A stretch of DNA of 64,000 nucleotides from Rhabdothermincola sp037478855. Lineage in GTDB: Bacteria; Actinomycetota; Acidimicrobiia; Acidimicrobiales; Acidimicrobilacustridaceae. Below, one piece after another: positions 1-8,609 of the stretch. The notes under the pieces are model-generated. The model worked only from the letters and a program-made list of their open reading frames with translations. It made no database searches and was not told the DNA's origin. Every line of letters starts with the position of its first letter. The first letter of the stretch is position 1. The position numbers were made by a program, and so were the translations under genes. The stretch is from the NCBI GenBank assembly GCA_037478855.1, contig JBBFLY010000002.1, positions 25,741 through 89,740 of the forward strand, in the 5' to 3' direction.

Positions 1-2158
1 CGAACTTGGCGTGCCGGACGTCGTCACCCACTCGGAGCCCGAGCGCGTCGGCGCCGCTGGGGGTGGGACCCTTGGGCTTGAGGGCGGAGTCCACGGCGCG
101 GGTGCGGTGATCCGTCCAGGAGGGGCCACCGCTCCACCCGGTACCGCCGCGGGTGCCACCGGAGGTGCCCGATGAGCCGAACGGATCACGACCCGGCCGA
201 CGCGACGGTCGACGGCTGCCCTGCACCTGACGGACGAGCGATTCGGGGATCTCGTCGAGGAACCGGCTGGGTGGGTTGTACTGGGTGCCGCCGTAGAGCG
301 TGCGGCTCCAGGCGTGTGTGAGGTAGAGCCGCTCCATCGCCCTGGTGATGCCCACGTAGCAGAGCCGGCGCTCCTCCTCGAGCTGATCGGGCTCACCGAT
401 CGAGCGCAGGTGGGGGAAGATGCCGTCTTCCAAGCCGATGAGGAACACCACCGGGTACTCGAGCCCCTTGGCCGAGTGCAGGGTCATCAGCACGACCGAC
501 GAGTCGTCGTCGTCGAGCTCGTCGGTGTCCGCGTTGAGGCTGACCCGCTCGAGGAACTCGTCGACCGACTCGAACTCGCGGGCGGCGCCCACCAGCTCAG
601 CCAGGTTCTCCAGGCGACCCTCAGCCTCGATGGAGTGCTCCGCCTCGAGCTCGGCGGCGTAGCCGGAGCGGCTGATGGCGGCCTCGAGCAGCGGCCCCGG
701 GCCGTTGGGCACCAGGTCGGCGAGCTCGTCGAGCAGCGCGAGGAACGATTCGATGCCTCTGACCGCCCGCCCGCTCACGCCCGCGTCCGCCGCCCGACGG
801 AGCGCGTCGATGAACGACAGCCCCCGGGCGTTCGCCCAGGTGTCGAGCCGGGCGACGGTGCTCTCACCGACACCGCGCTTGGGGGCGTTGAGCACCCGCT
901 TGATGCTCACCTCGTCGAGCGGGTTCACCACAGCACGCAGGTAGGCGAGCGCGTCCTTGACCTCTCTGCGGTCGTAGAACCGGGTGCCGCCCACGACCTT
1001 GTACGGGATGCCCACCCGCATGAGGTGCTCCTCGATCACCCGACTCTGGGCATTGGTGCGGTAGAAGACCGCCATGTCGCCCCAGCGGTACCGGCCGCTG
1101 TCGTGCAGGTGCGACATCTGGTGCGCGATCCAGTGCGCCTCGTCGGTCTCGTCCTCGGCCTGGTAGCGGATGATGGGTTCGCCGGCTCCGGCGGAGGTCC
1201 ACAGCTCCTTCGGCTTGCGTCCGAAGTTGTTCGAGATCACCGCGTTCGCCGCGTCGAGGATGGTCTGCGTCGAGCGGTAGTTCTGCTCGAGGACGATGAC
1301 GGTGGCGTCGGGGAACGCGTCCTCGAACTCGAGGATGTTGCGGATGTCCGCACCACGCCAGCGGTAGATCGACTGATCGGAGTCGCCCACCACACAGACG
1401 TTGCGGTGCTCCGCGGCGAGCTGCAGCACCAGCTCGTTCTGCACCCGGTTCGTGTCCTGGTACTCATCGACGAGGACGTGCGTGAACCGGCGCCGATAGT
1501 GGTCGAGCACGTCGGGATGCTCACGGAACAGCCGAGCCGTGGCGCCCAGCAGGTCGTCGAAGTCCATCGCCCCGGCACGGAGCAGCCGGCTCTGGTACTC
1601 GCGGTAGATCTCAGCGATCTTGCGCTCGAAGATCACTCGGGCCTCATCGGCGTAGCGCTCGACATCGATGCCGTCGTTCTTGGCGGCGCTGATCGTGGCC
1701 TGCACCGAGCGAGGCGGGAACCGCTTCGCGTCGAGCCCGAGATCGCGGATCACGTAGCCCACCAGGCGCACGGAGTCCGCTTGGTCGTAGATGGTGAACG
1801 ACGAGGGGAACCCGATGAGCCCGGCGTCCCGGCGGAGGATCCGCACGCACGCCGAGTGGAACGTCGAGACCCACATCTTCTCGGCGACCGGCCCGACGAG
1901 CCGTCCGACTCGCTGCTTCATCTCGTCGGCGGCCTTGTTGGTGAAGGTGATCGCCAGGATCTCGAACGGGGAGACCCCGCAGTTGCGGATCAGATGGGCG
2001 ATGCGATGGGTCAGCACCCGGGTCTTGCCCGAGCCGGCACCCGCGATCACCAGCAGCGGCCCCTCGCTGTGCGTCACGGCCTCGAGCTGAACCGGGTTGA
2101 GGCCCTCGAGCAGATCGCCGCGGACCTGGTCGGGGACGGATGGCAGGTCGGTGCTCAT
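1..2158 (-). CDS. pcrA: ATP-dependent DNA helicase, PcrA/UvrD type (3' end beyond window)
   Basis: Superfamily 1 helicase acting in nucleotide excision repair and replication-fork maintenance. The 719 visible residues begin MSTDLPSVPDQV. They carry a Walker A motif (AGAGSGKT, about residues 39-46), a Walker B-type VDEYQDTN near 230, and the late motif YVGITRA. A Gly/Ser/Arg-rich linker follows, and then the C-terminal GDDVRHAKF stretch typical of PcrA. Only a few tens of residues should be missing past the left edge. The ATG at 2158 is chosen because it gives a family-like N-terminus and a TAGGGT box lies 9 nt upstream. The gene is transcribed away from a plus-strand frame at 2371. Confidence 0.95.
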   Translation of the reverse strand, partial: MSTDLPSVPDQVRGDLLEGLNPVQLEAVTHSEGPLLVIAGAGSGKTRVLTHRIAHLIRNCGVSPFEILAITFTNKAADEMKQRVGRLVGPVAEKMWVSTFHSACVRILRRDAGLIGFPSSFTIYDQADSVRLVGYVIRDLGLDAKRFPPRSVQATISAAKNDGIDVERYADEARVIFERKIAEIYREYQSRLLRAGAMDFDDLLGATARLFREHPDVLDHYRRRFTHVLVDEYQDTNRVQNELVLQLAAEHRNVCVVGDSDQSIYRWRGADIRNILEFEDAFPDATVIVLEQNYRSTQTILDAANAVISNNFGRKPKELWTSAGAGEPIIRYQAEDETDEAHWIAHQMSHLHDSGRYRWGDMAVFYRTNAQSRVIEEHLMRVGIPYKVVGGTRFYDRREVKDALAYLRAVVNPLDEVSIKRVLNAPKRGVGESTVARLDTWANARGLSFIDALRRAADAGVSGRAVRGIESFLALLDELADLVPNGPGPLLEAAISRSGYAAELEAEHSIEAEGRLENLAELVGAAREFESVDEFLERVSLNADTDELDDDDSSVVLMTLHSAKGLEYPVVFLIGLEDGIFPHLRSIGEPDQLEEERRLCYVGITRAMERLYLTHAWSRTLYGGTQYNPPSRFLDEIPESLVRQVQGSRRPSRRPGRDPFGSSGTSGGTRGGTGWSGGPSWTDHRTRAVDSALKPKGPTPSGADALGLRVGDDVRHAKF

Positions 2159-2167
2159 GTGCGGCCC

Positions 2168-2173
2168 ACCCTA
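2168..2173 (-). promoter_or_regulatory. candidate -10 box for pcrA
   Basis: TAGGGT on the minus strand, 9 nt before the pcrA ATG, fits TANNNT and would give a very short leader. I see no good -35 at 16-18 bp. The rest of 2159-2370 holds only a 7-bp inverted repeat (GATCGAC at 2288, GTCGATC at 2310) and no other convincing signal. Confidence 0.35.
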
Positions 2174-2370
2174 CCGAGTGCCACCGACAGCCCCTGGTGC
2201 CCGAGGGACCACTCCCCGGGGCCACAGCGACACCGACCGAACGATGCCCCCTGTCAGGGTGAGGTCAGCAGGAGTTCACAGCCTCGTGATCGACCCGGGA
2301 ACCGATCCTGTCGATCGAGCAACAGCATCCGATACCAGACGGTGTCCCCCATGACCCTCCGGAGTCCCCG

Positions 2371-3459
2371 ATGAGTCTCACGGTCACCGTCCGCACCCGA
2401 CCCGGCCAGCCCACCGTGTGGCTGGAGGTCGCCAACGACGGCCTCGAGCCGCCACGTGCCCTGTTCGCGGATCTGGAGATGATCGGCTGGCGCCCACCGG
2501 TCCCGGCCAGTCCGCCCCATTCCGCCATCGACTGGTCGACCCCGAACCCCTGCACCGGCGACCGCTTCACCATCCGCAACTGGCGTGTCGAGGGCCAGAT
2601 CATCGAGCCCCCACCGGGCTCCGGCCCCCGGGGGGCGTGGACCGCGGCGGAGCGTGGGGCGTTCCTGCGGGCCGCCGACGGCGTGCTGCGCCGGTACGGC
2701 ATCCACGTCCTGACCGCCGAGACCGGCTCGCTCTCTGCCCCGCCAACCTCGGACGAAACGACGCGGTCGGACCCCCCTGCGCAGTCACCCCCATCGGCGC
2801 CCGCGAACCCGGCGCCGCAGCGCCTGAGGCCCGGCCGGCGCGCCCCAGGCTGGCCGTCGGCGCCTCAGGACGGCGGCTCCACCTCGAGCGGATCGACCAG
2901 CTTCCTGCGCAGGAAGGCGAGCACCTGCTCGAGAGCTTCTCGGGTCGGGTGCCCGGGCTCGTCGACGAGGTGCTCGGTGAGCACCGAGTGCGCCGTGCGG
3001 GGGATGCCCCAGGGGTTCCCTGGGCAGGAGTCGATCTCCACCCCGATGAACGCGTCCCCGAGCTCGGCCCGGAGGCGGGCGAAGCGCTCGGCGGGCACCA
3101 GCCGATCACAGGTGAAGCGCAGCCCGAGCACCTCCGTGCCGGCCGACGCCCTCGCCCGCACGGCGGCCAGCTCGGCCTCGCCGAGCCCGAGCGCACCGCG
3201 AGCCCGCCGTGACACGCCGAGCGGGAGGGACGGCTGGCTGAGCACCGGGGCCACGAGGCACTCGTCCACCATCATCGCCAGCGCGAAGCCGCCGGTGAAG
3301 CACATGCCCACCGCCCCCACGCCGGGGCCGCCGCAGGTGACGTGCGCGGCGGCAGCGAGAGCCCGCAGCCACCGGCTGATCGGCGTGGACGCCGGCGCCA
3401 GCGCGAACGCCTGGAACTCCCGGGACACGCACGCCGGGACGAGCGAACGCAGCGCGTAG
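2371..3459 (+). CDS. hypothetical protein; N-terminal third looks coding, remainder antisense to a hydrolase gene
   Basis: I do not recognise a family. The ATG at 2371 has GGAG 6 nt upstream. The first ~125 codons use G/C-ending codons and give a balanced sequence (starting MSLTVTVRTRPGQPTVW, with a WTAAERGAFLRAADGVLRRYG helix around residues 90-110). From about base 2780 the product turns into Pro/Ser/Arg-rich low-complexity sequence. From 2865 the frame lies antisense to the dienelactone-hydrolase gene and looks like its shadow. The true protein may be shorter, through a lost stop or a frameshift near 2750-2860, or it may really extend through the overlap. Confidence 0.4.
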   Translation: MSLTVTVRTRPGQPTVWLEVANDGLEPPRALFADLEMIGWRPPVPASPPHSAIDWSTPNPCTGDRFTIRNWRVEGQIIEPPPGSGPRGAWTAAERGAFLRAADGVLRRYGIHVLTAETGSLSAPPTSDETTRSDPPAQSPPSAPANPAPQRLRPGRRAPGWPSAPQDGGSTSSGSTSFLRRKASTCSRASRVGCPGSSTRCSVSTECAVRGMPQGFPGQESISTPMNASPSSARRRAKRSAGTSRSQVKRSPSTSVPADALARTAASSASPSPSAPRARRDTPSGRDGWLSTGATRHSSTIIASAKPPVKHMPTAPTPGPPQVTCAAAARARSHRLIGVDAGASANAWNSRDTHAGTSERSA

Positions 3460-3701
3460 CCCACACCCGGGTCGCGCCCTGGTTGGCCGAACAGGCTCGG
3501 CAGCGCCACCGTGCAGCCGAGCTCGGCCACCCGCCGGGCGAAGTCGGCGACCCGGGGGGTGATGCCGGGGATCTCGGCCATGACGACCACCGCCGGTCCC
3601 TCACCCTTCCAGAACACCCGCCGGGTGCGGCCCTCGAAGGTGAACGGTCGCTCGTCGAAGTCGTCGAGGCGGTCGGGCACGACGCAGGGCCTCACTCCCA
3701 C
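2865..3701 (-). CDS. dienelactone hydrolase family protein
   Basis: Alpha/beta-hydrolase of the dienelactone-hydrolase type, predicted to be cytoplasmic. The nucleophile elbow is GMCFTGG with Cys near residue 134, and a late His lies in TAHSVLTEH. Length (278 aa) is normal for the family. The substrate cannot be inferred. The gene starts inside the end of guaA. GTG at 3701 is the longest start; a GTG at 3695 would form a GTGA overlap with the guaA stop and is equally plausible. This makes it the last gene of a guaB3-guaA unit. Confidence 0.85.
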   Translation of the reverse strand: MGVRPCVVPDRLDDFDERPFTFEGRTRRVFWKGEGPAVVVMAEIPGITPRVADFARRVAELGCTVALPSLFGQPGRDPGVGYALRSLVPACVSREFQAFALAPASTPISRWLRALAAAAHVTCGGPGVGAVGMCFTGGFALAMMVDECLVAPVLSQPSLPLGVSRRARGALGLGEAELAAVRARASAGTEVLGLRFTCDRLVPAERFARLRAELGDAFIGVEIDSCPGNPWGIPRTAHSVLTEHLVDEPGHPTREALEQVLAFLRRKLVDPLEVEPPS

Positions 3702-5233
3702 TCGATGGTGCCGGGCGGCTTGGACGTGATGTCGTAAGCCACCCGGTTCACACCCGGCACCTCGTTGATGATGCGGTTCGACAACCGCTCCAGCAGGTCG
3801 TACGGGAGCCGTGCCCAGTCAGCGGTCATGGCGTCCTCACTGGTGACCGCCCGGACGATCACCGGGTGGGCGTAGGTGCGCTCATCGCCCATCACCCCGA
3901 CGCTGCGGATGTCCGGCAGCACCGCAAACGCCTGCCAGATCTCGCGTTCCAGACCGGCCTTGCGGATCTCCTCCCGCACGATGGCGTCGGCGCGCTGCAG
4001 GATGGCCACCTTCTCCGGGGTGACCTCCCCGATGATGCGAACCGCAAGCCCGGGACCGGGGAAGGGCTGGCGCCACACGATCTCCTCGGGGAGGCCGAGC
4101 TCCTCACCGACCCGACGCACCTCATCCTTGAACAGGTTGCGCAGCGGCTCGACCAGCTCGAAGTCCATGTCGTCGGGCAAACCCCCCACGTTGTGGTGGC
4201 TCTTGATCCTGGCCGCCTCGCTCGTGCCCGACTCGATGACGTCCGGATAGAGCGTGCCCTGGACGAGGAACCGTGCGTCCTCGATGCCACCCGCGGCGTC
4301 CTCGAACACCCGGATGAACAGCTCACCGATGGCCTTGCGCTTCTCCTCCGGGTCGGTCACCCCGGCCAAGCGCTCGAAGAACCGGTCAGCGGCGCGCACG
4401 TGGATCAGCTCGATGCCCTGGTGACGCCGAAAGGTGTCGACGACCTGCTCACCCTCGCCCTCGCGCATCAGCCCCGTGTCGACGAAAACACAGGTGAGCT
4501 GGTGGCCGATCGCCTTGTGCACCAACGCCGCCGCGACCGCCGAGTCCACACCTCCCGACAGCCCGCAGATCGCCCGCCCCGAGCCCACCTGCTCCCGGAT
4601 GGCCTCCACCGAGGTCTCGATGATCGACGTCATCGTCCAGGTGGGCATGGCGTCGCAGGCGTCGTAGAGGAAGTGCTTCAGGATCTCCTGACCGTGTGGC
4701 GTATGCGCCACCTCGGGGTGGAACTGCACGCCGTAGATGTTGCGGTCGACGTCCTCGAACGCCGCGGCCGGCACCGCAGCGGTCATGGCGGTGATCTCAA
4801 AGCCCGACGGCGCCCGGGTGATCGAGTCGAAGTGACTCATCCACACGGACTGGAACGGCGGCAGATCGGCGAACAGCACGCCCTCGTTGAGCACCTCCAG
4901 GTCGGTCCTGCCGTACTCACCCTGGCCGGTGTTGGCCACCTCGCCACCCAGCTGCAGTGCGATCAGCTGGGCGCCATAGCAGATGCCGAGGATCGGCACA
5001 CCGAGCTCGTACACGCCAGGGTCGAGGCGTGGTGCGCCCTCGACGTGAACCGACTTCGGTCCGCCGCTGAGGATGATCCCTGCGGGGCCGCGTGCCGCAA
5101 CCTCGTCGGCGGTGATGGTGTGGGGGACGATCTCGCTGTAGACGTGCGCCTCGCGCACCCGGCGTGCGATCAGCTGCGCGTACTGAGCGCCGAAGTCGAC
5201 GACCAGGACGGTGTCGAACTGCTGCTCGCTCAC
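3692..5233 (-). CDS. guaA: GMP synthase (glutamine-hydrolysing)
   Basis: Converts XMP to GMP using glutamine and ATP, the last step of guanine nucleotide synthesis. The N-terminal class I amidotransferase has its Cys in GICYGAQ (about residue 85) and His/Glu in QFHPEV (about 170). The ATP-pyrophosphatase P-loop is GLSGGVDSA (about 223-231). The C-terminal dimerisation domain ends in the family-typical SKPPGTIEWE. At 513 aa it is full length. It follows guaB3 by 10 bp, so the two purine genes probably share a transcript. Confidence 0.98.
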   Translation of the reverse strand: MSEQQFDTVLVVDFGAQYAQLIARRVREAHVYSEIVPHTITADEVAARGPAGIILSGGPKSVHVEGAPRLDPGVYELGVPILGICYGAQLIALQLGGEVANTGQGEYGRTDLEVLNEGVLFADLPPFQSVWMSHFDSITRAPSGFEITAMTAAVPAAAFEDVDRNIYGVQFHPEVAHTPHGQEILKHFLYDACDAMPTWTMTSIIETSVEAIREQVGSGRAICGLSGGVDSAVAAALVHKAIGHQLTCVFVDTGLMREGEGEQVVDTFRRHQGIELIHVRAADRFFERLAGVTDPEEKRKAIGELFIRVFEDAAGGIEDARFLVQGTLYPDVIESGTSEAARIKSHHNVGGLPDDMDFELVEPLRNLFKDEVRRVGEELGLPEEIVWRQPFPGPGLAVRIIGEVTPEKVAILQRADAIVREEIRKAGLEREIWQAFAVLPDIRSVGVMGDERTYAHPVIVRAVTSEDAMTADWARLPYDLLERLSNRIINEVPGVNRVAYDITSKPPGTIEWE

Positions 5234-5243
5234 CTGATTCCCG

Positions 5244-6407
5244 TCAGTGACCCATGCCCACGTGCTGGGCCCGCTGCAGCGACTTCCCTTCGGTCTGCAG
5301 CGCGGGGGCGACCATCACCTCTGCCTTCTGGAACTCCTTCAGCGACTCGTAGCCGCAGGTGGCCATCGAGGTGCGCAGCGCACCGAAGAGGTTGAGACGA
5401 CCGTCGTTCTCGTGGGCCGGACCGACCAGGATCTCTTTGAGGGTGCCGCGGATCTCGGTCTTCACCCGGGCCCCGCGCGGCAGGGTTGGATGGAACGTCG
5501 CCATCCCCCAGTGGTAGCCGCGCCCGGGTGCCTCCTGCGCGGCGGCGAGCGGTGAACCGATCATCACCGCGTCGGCACCGCAGACGATGGCCTTCGCGAT
5601 GTCGCCCCCTGTCGCCATGCCTCCGTCGGCGATGACGTGCACGTACACACCCGTCTCATCGAGGTGGCGCATGCGGGCAGCCCGAGCATCGGCGATCGCG
5701 GTGGCCTGGGGGACACCGATGCCGAGCACGCCGCGGGTGGTGCAGGCGTGACCTGGCCCCACCCCGACCAGGATGCCGGCCGCGCCCGTGCGCATGAGGT
5801 GCAGCGCGGCCTGGTAGCTGGCACAGCCACCCACGATCACGGGGATGTCGAGCTCGCGCACGAACTTCTTCAGGTTGAGCGGCTCGTGGGTCTTCGAGAC
5901 GTGCTCGGCGGAGACCACCGTGCCCTGGATCACGAGCAGGTCGAGCTCGGCCTCGATGAGGTACTTGGCGAACGCCTCCGTGCGCTGCGGGGTGACCGAC
6001 GCACACGACACCACACCGGCTTCCTTGATCTGGCGGATCCGCTCACCGATGAGGTCGTACTGGATCGGCGCGGAGTAGATCTCCTGCATGCGCCGCGTGG
6101 CCTTCTCTGCGGGCAGCGAAGCGATCTCCTCGAAGTACGGCTCCGGATCCTCGTAGCGGGTCCACAGCCCCTCGAGGTTGAGCACCCCGACCCCACCCAG
6201 CCGACCGATCTCGATGGCGGTGGCGGGGCTCACCACGCCGTCCATCGCCGACGCCATCAGGGGCAGTTCGAACGTGAAGGCGTCGATCTCCCAGGTGATG
6301 TCGACATCCTCGGGGTCGCGCGTCCGCCGACTGGGGACGATCGCGATGTCGTCGAACCCGTAGGCACGCCGACCTGACTTGCCGATGCCGATCTCGACCT
6401 CAGCCAC
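5244..6407 (-). CDS. guaB3: GuaB3-type IMP dehydrogenase family protein
   Basis: TIM-barrel enzyme of the IMPDH/GMP reductase family, predicted to oxidise IMP to XMP. At 387 aa it lacks the CBS insertion of classical IMPDH, and the catalytic loop reads GPGHACTTRG with Cys near residue 222 instead of GPGSICTTR. These features match the GuaB3 branch found in actinobacteria and cyanobacteria. The start is GTG with only a weak AAGG upstream. Its position directly before guaA supports a role in GMP synthesis. Whether it has full IMPDH activity in this organism is inference. Confidence 0.9.
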   Translation of the reverse strand: MAEVEIGIGKSGRRAYGFDDIAIVPSRRTRDPEDVDITWEIDAFTFELPLMASAMDGVVSPATAIEIGRLGGVGVLNLEGLWTRYEDPEPYFEEIASLPAEKATRRMQEIYSAPIQYDLIGERIRQIKEAGVVSCASVTPQRTEAFAKYLIEAELDLLVIQGTVVSAEHVSKTHEPLNLKKFVRELDIPVIVGGCASYQAALHLMRTGAAGILVGVGPGHACTTRGVLGIGVPQATAIADARAARMRHLDETGVYVHVIADGGMATGGDIAKAIVCGADAVMIGSPLAAAQEAPGRGYHWGMATFHPTLPRGARVKTEIRGTLKEILVGPAHENDGRLNLFGALRTSMATCGYESLKEFQKAEVMVAPALQTEGKSLQRAQHVGMGH

Positions 6408-6429
6408 CTTGGCAGCCCCTTCGCTTCCC

Positions 6430-6486
6430 GATCGGGCTGCGATGCCCGATCACCTGCGCCTCCAGCCCGATGAAAGCACCAGTCTA
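6430..6486 (-). promoter_or_regulatory. guaB3 leader: inverted repeat and candidate -10
   Basis: Between guaB3 and its upstream neighbour there is a perfect 8-bp inverted repeat, GATCGGGC (6430-6437) and GCCCGATC (6444-6451), with a 6-nt loop. A TAGACT box on the minus strand lies at 6481-6486. The -35 is poor. The repeat would fall in the 5' leader of guaB3-guaA and could be an operator or RNA hairpin. Confidence 0.3.
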
Positions 6487-6505
6487 CCCCGGCCGGTCGG
6501 AGTCC

Positions 6506-6901
6506 TCAGGAGCTCCCGGTCAGCGTCTTGAGCACCTGCTTCGCCACCGCGACGTTCATCTGGTAGACGGCGTTGCGCCCCTTCTCGCTGACCTGGCGCA
6601 GCACGCTGCCGCCGCTCAGCGCCTCCATCGTGTCCAACCCCTCGACGAGGGCTCTCGAGGTGGCGTCCGTCGCCTTGTACCCCATCGCGGTCAGTGCCTT
6701 GACCAGCTCGCTCTGAGCCACCGGCTTCGGCGCGGCCGAGGCGATGATCCGCAGCGCGTCCTTGGTGAGCTCAGCGCCCTGGGTGATCGCCTGGCTGACG
6801 GTGATGGCACCCTCGTCGTCGGCTTCGAGCGATGCCAGCCAGCGCTTGACCTGCGCCACCAGCTCCTGCTGGGTGTCCGCCTCGAAGATCAGCTTCGGCA
6901 T
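6506..6901 (-). CDS. hypothetical protein, possible winged-helix fold
   Basis: A 131-aa protein starting MPKLIFEADTQQELVAQVKR. Residues ~45-115 alternate short helices with KALTAMGYKATDATSRALVE and end in a strand-like VYQMNVAVAKQ, which resembles a winged-helix domain. This is a fold guess from pattern only. No catalytic motif, signal peptide or membrane segment is visible. It stands alone between guaB3 and an alpha/beta hydrolase on the same strand. G/C-ending codons support real coding. Confidence 0.75.
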   Translation of the reverse strand: MPKLIFEADTQQELVAQVKRWLASLEADDEGAITVSQAITQGAELTKDALRIIASAAPKPVAQSELVKALTAMGYKATDATSRALVEGLDTMEALSGGSVLRQVSEKGRNAVYQMNVAVAKQVLKTLTGSS

Positions 6902-6959
6902 GATGGCACGCTACCCGCTCGACTGCCGGGCGGGGCCCTGCGGGCCGGCACCGTCCCGC

Positions 6960-7895
6960 CTACGAGCCCCACCGCACCAGCAGGTCACCGCAGAACGCGA
7001 TGACCGCGCTGGCGAACGCGTGGGGTGCCTCCCACGGGACGAAGTGGCCGCAGTCCCGCAGCAGGAACGGCCCGACATGGTCGGGGAAGGCGGCGGCAGC
7101 GTCGAGGTCGAACCCGTCGGGGATGACGTGGTCCTCGGGCCCATAGAGGATGAGCGCACGAACGCCGGGATTGGGCCGCAGCCTCGACTCCTCGCTGCGC
7201 TTCGAGGGATCGAAGACGGACTCGTAGGCCCGAAAGCCCGCTCGCAGCTTCGCACCATCGGCGAACGGCTCCGTGTGGAAGTCCACCGCCTCAGGGCTGA
7301 ACGCCCCGTCGTGCGCCCAGAAGCGGGAGGTGTAGAAGGTGGCGATGTAGCGGCGACGCAGCTCAGGGGTCGCGAGCTCGGCGGCCAGCGCGTCCGCGTC
7401 GGTGCCCTGCCGGTGGAAGTAGTCGTGCGCGGCACCCCCACCCGCCCGGCGCGCGTGCCGACCGATGCCCGGCACCGGGGCGTTGAACAGCACCAGCCGA
7501 TCGGTGAGATCGGGCCAGCGCAGGGCCATGTCCTGGATGATCGGGCCACCCAGGTCTCCCCCCGCGAGCACCACCCGGTCGTGACCGAGACCGTCGGTGA
7601 CCAGGGCGTGGAGGTCGCGAGCGTGCGCCGCGACGTCGCCGAAGCCATCCGAGCCGACGTCGGAGTCGCCGAACCCCCGCAGGTCGGGGACGATCACCTC
7701 GAAGCCCGCAGTGGCCAGCGGCTCGATCACCCGCCACCAGATGCGCTTGGTCTCCGGCCAGCCGTGGACGAGCAGCAGCGGCACCCCACCCGCTCCCTCC
7801 CGGACGTAGACCTGTCGGAAGCCACGACCGGGATAGGTGTTCAGCTCGAAGCGCGCCGGGTCGAGATCTGCCGGCCCGGGCTCGATGGATGCCAT
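6960..7895 (-). CDS. alpha/beta hydrolase, epoxide-hydrolase-like
   Basis: Soluble alpha/beta-fold hydrolase. The oxyanion motif is VHGWPE, the conserved DLRGFGDSD follows, and the nucleophile elbow is GGDLGG with Asp as nucleophile. The catalytic His is in the late CGHFVPWEAPH. An Asp nucleophile fits epoxide hydrolases or haloalkane dehalogenases rather than esterases. The ATG at 7895 (MASIEPGP, 311 aa) is preferred over an in-frame GTG at 7913, because the extra six residues have no family support. The substrate is unknown. Confidence 0.85.
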   Translation of the reverse strand: MASIEPGPADLDPARFELNTYPGRGFRQVYVREGAGGVPLLLVHGWPETKRIWWRVIEPLATAGFEVIVPDLRGFGDSDVGSDGFGDVAAHARDLHALVTDGLGHDRVVLAGGDLGGPIIQDMALRWPDLTDRLVLFNAPVPGIGRHARRAGGGAAHDYFHRQGTDADALAAELATPELRRRYIATFYTSRFWAHDGAFSPEAVDFHTEPFADGAKLRAGFRAYESVFDPSKRSEESRLRPNPGVRALILYGPEDHVIPDGFDLDAAAAFPDHVGPFLLRDCGHFVPWEAPHAFASAVIAFCGDLLVRWGS

Positions 7896-7931
7896 GGCGC
7901 TCACGGTACCCACGAGAGCCCGTCAGGGCAC

Positions 7932-8609
7932 TCAGCGCCAGGCTGTGCCCGTCGCCAATGCGAGGAGGTGCCGCAGCAGGTGCGCGGTCGCACCCCAGAT
8001 GGTGTCGCCCTCGATCTCGAAGAAGTAGATCGGCCGATCGAGCGGCGGCAATCCCCAGCGCTCCTCCCGGTACACCCCGTCGAGGAGCAGCTCGTCGAGC
8101 GGCACGTGCAGGATCAGCTCCACCTCCGCCGGATTGGGGGTCAGCTCCGGCCGTGCGGGCAGCACGCCTACGAAGGGCACGATGTACGAGCGGCTGGTGA
8201 CCGTCTGGAGGTGGTCGAGCTCACCAATGATCTCCACCTTCGAGGGATCGAGCCCGGTCTCCTCGTGCGCCTCGCGCAGCGCGGTGTCGACGAGGTCCTC
8301 GGTCCCCTCCTGTCCCCCGCCGGGGAAGCTCACCTCTCCCCGATGAGAGCGCAGGTGCTGTGCCCGCCGGGTGAGCACGACGTGGACGTCGCCATCGTGT
8401 TCGTAAAGCGGGGCGAGAACAGCCGAGGCACGCACCCCGGTGCCCTCGAGGGGCGACGGGCGCGGCGGCCCTGCAGTCGCGAACGCGGCCCGGATGCCTT
8501 CGAGTGTGAGGTGGCGGTCCTCGACCGGGATCGCGTCCCATGGCGGCGGGCCGCCGAGGCGGCTCGACGCCGGCCGGGGGATGAACTGGGCCCCGCCCCG
8601 ATCGCCCAT
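7932..8609 (-). CDS. Nudix hydrolase, CoA-pyrophosphatase-like
   Basis: Hydrolyses a nucleoside-diphosphate-linked compound; CoA or related dinucleotides are likely by similarity to the CoAse branch. The Nudix box is complete: G-x5-E, seven residues, then REAHEETGL, preceded by SFPGG. The protein has 225 aa with an extended N-terminus rich in Pro/Gly. Its ATG overlaps the stop of the upstream 52-residue gene by one base (TGATG), so the two are translationally coupled. Confidence 0.85.
   Translation of the reverse strand: MGDRGGAQFIPRPASSRLGGPPPWDAIPVEDRHLTLEGIRAAFATAGPPRPSPLEGTGVRASAVLAPLYEHDGDVHVVLTRRAQHLRSHRGEVSFPGGGQEGTEDLVDTALREAHEETGLDPSKVEIIGELDHLQTVTSRSYIVPFVGVLPARPELTPNPAEVELILHVPLDELLLDGVYREERWGLPPLDRPIYFFEIEGDTIWGATAHLLRHLLALATGTAWR

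Noticed and set aside
2254..2706. Minus-strand frames upstream of pcrA (about 145-150 codons, two frames)
   Set aside because: Composition is Arg/Gly/Pro-skewed and the opposite plus-strand frame has better codon structure; no neighbour coupling.
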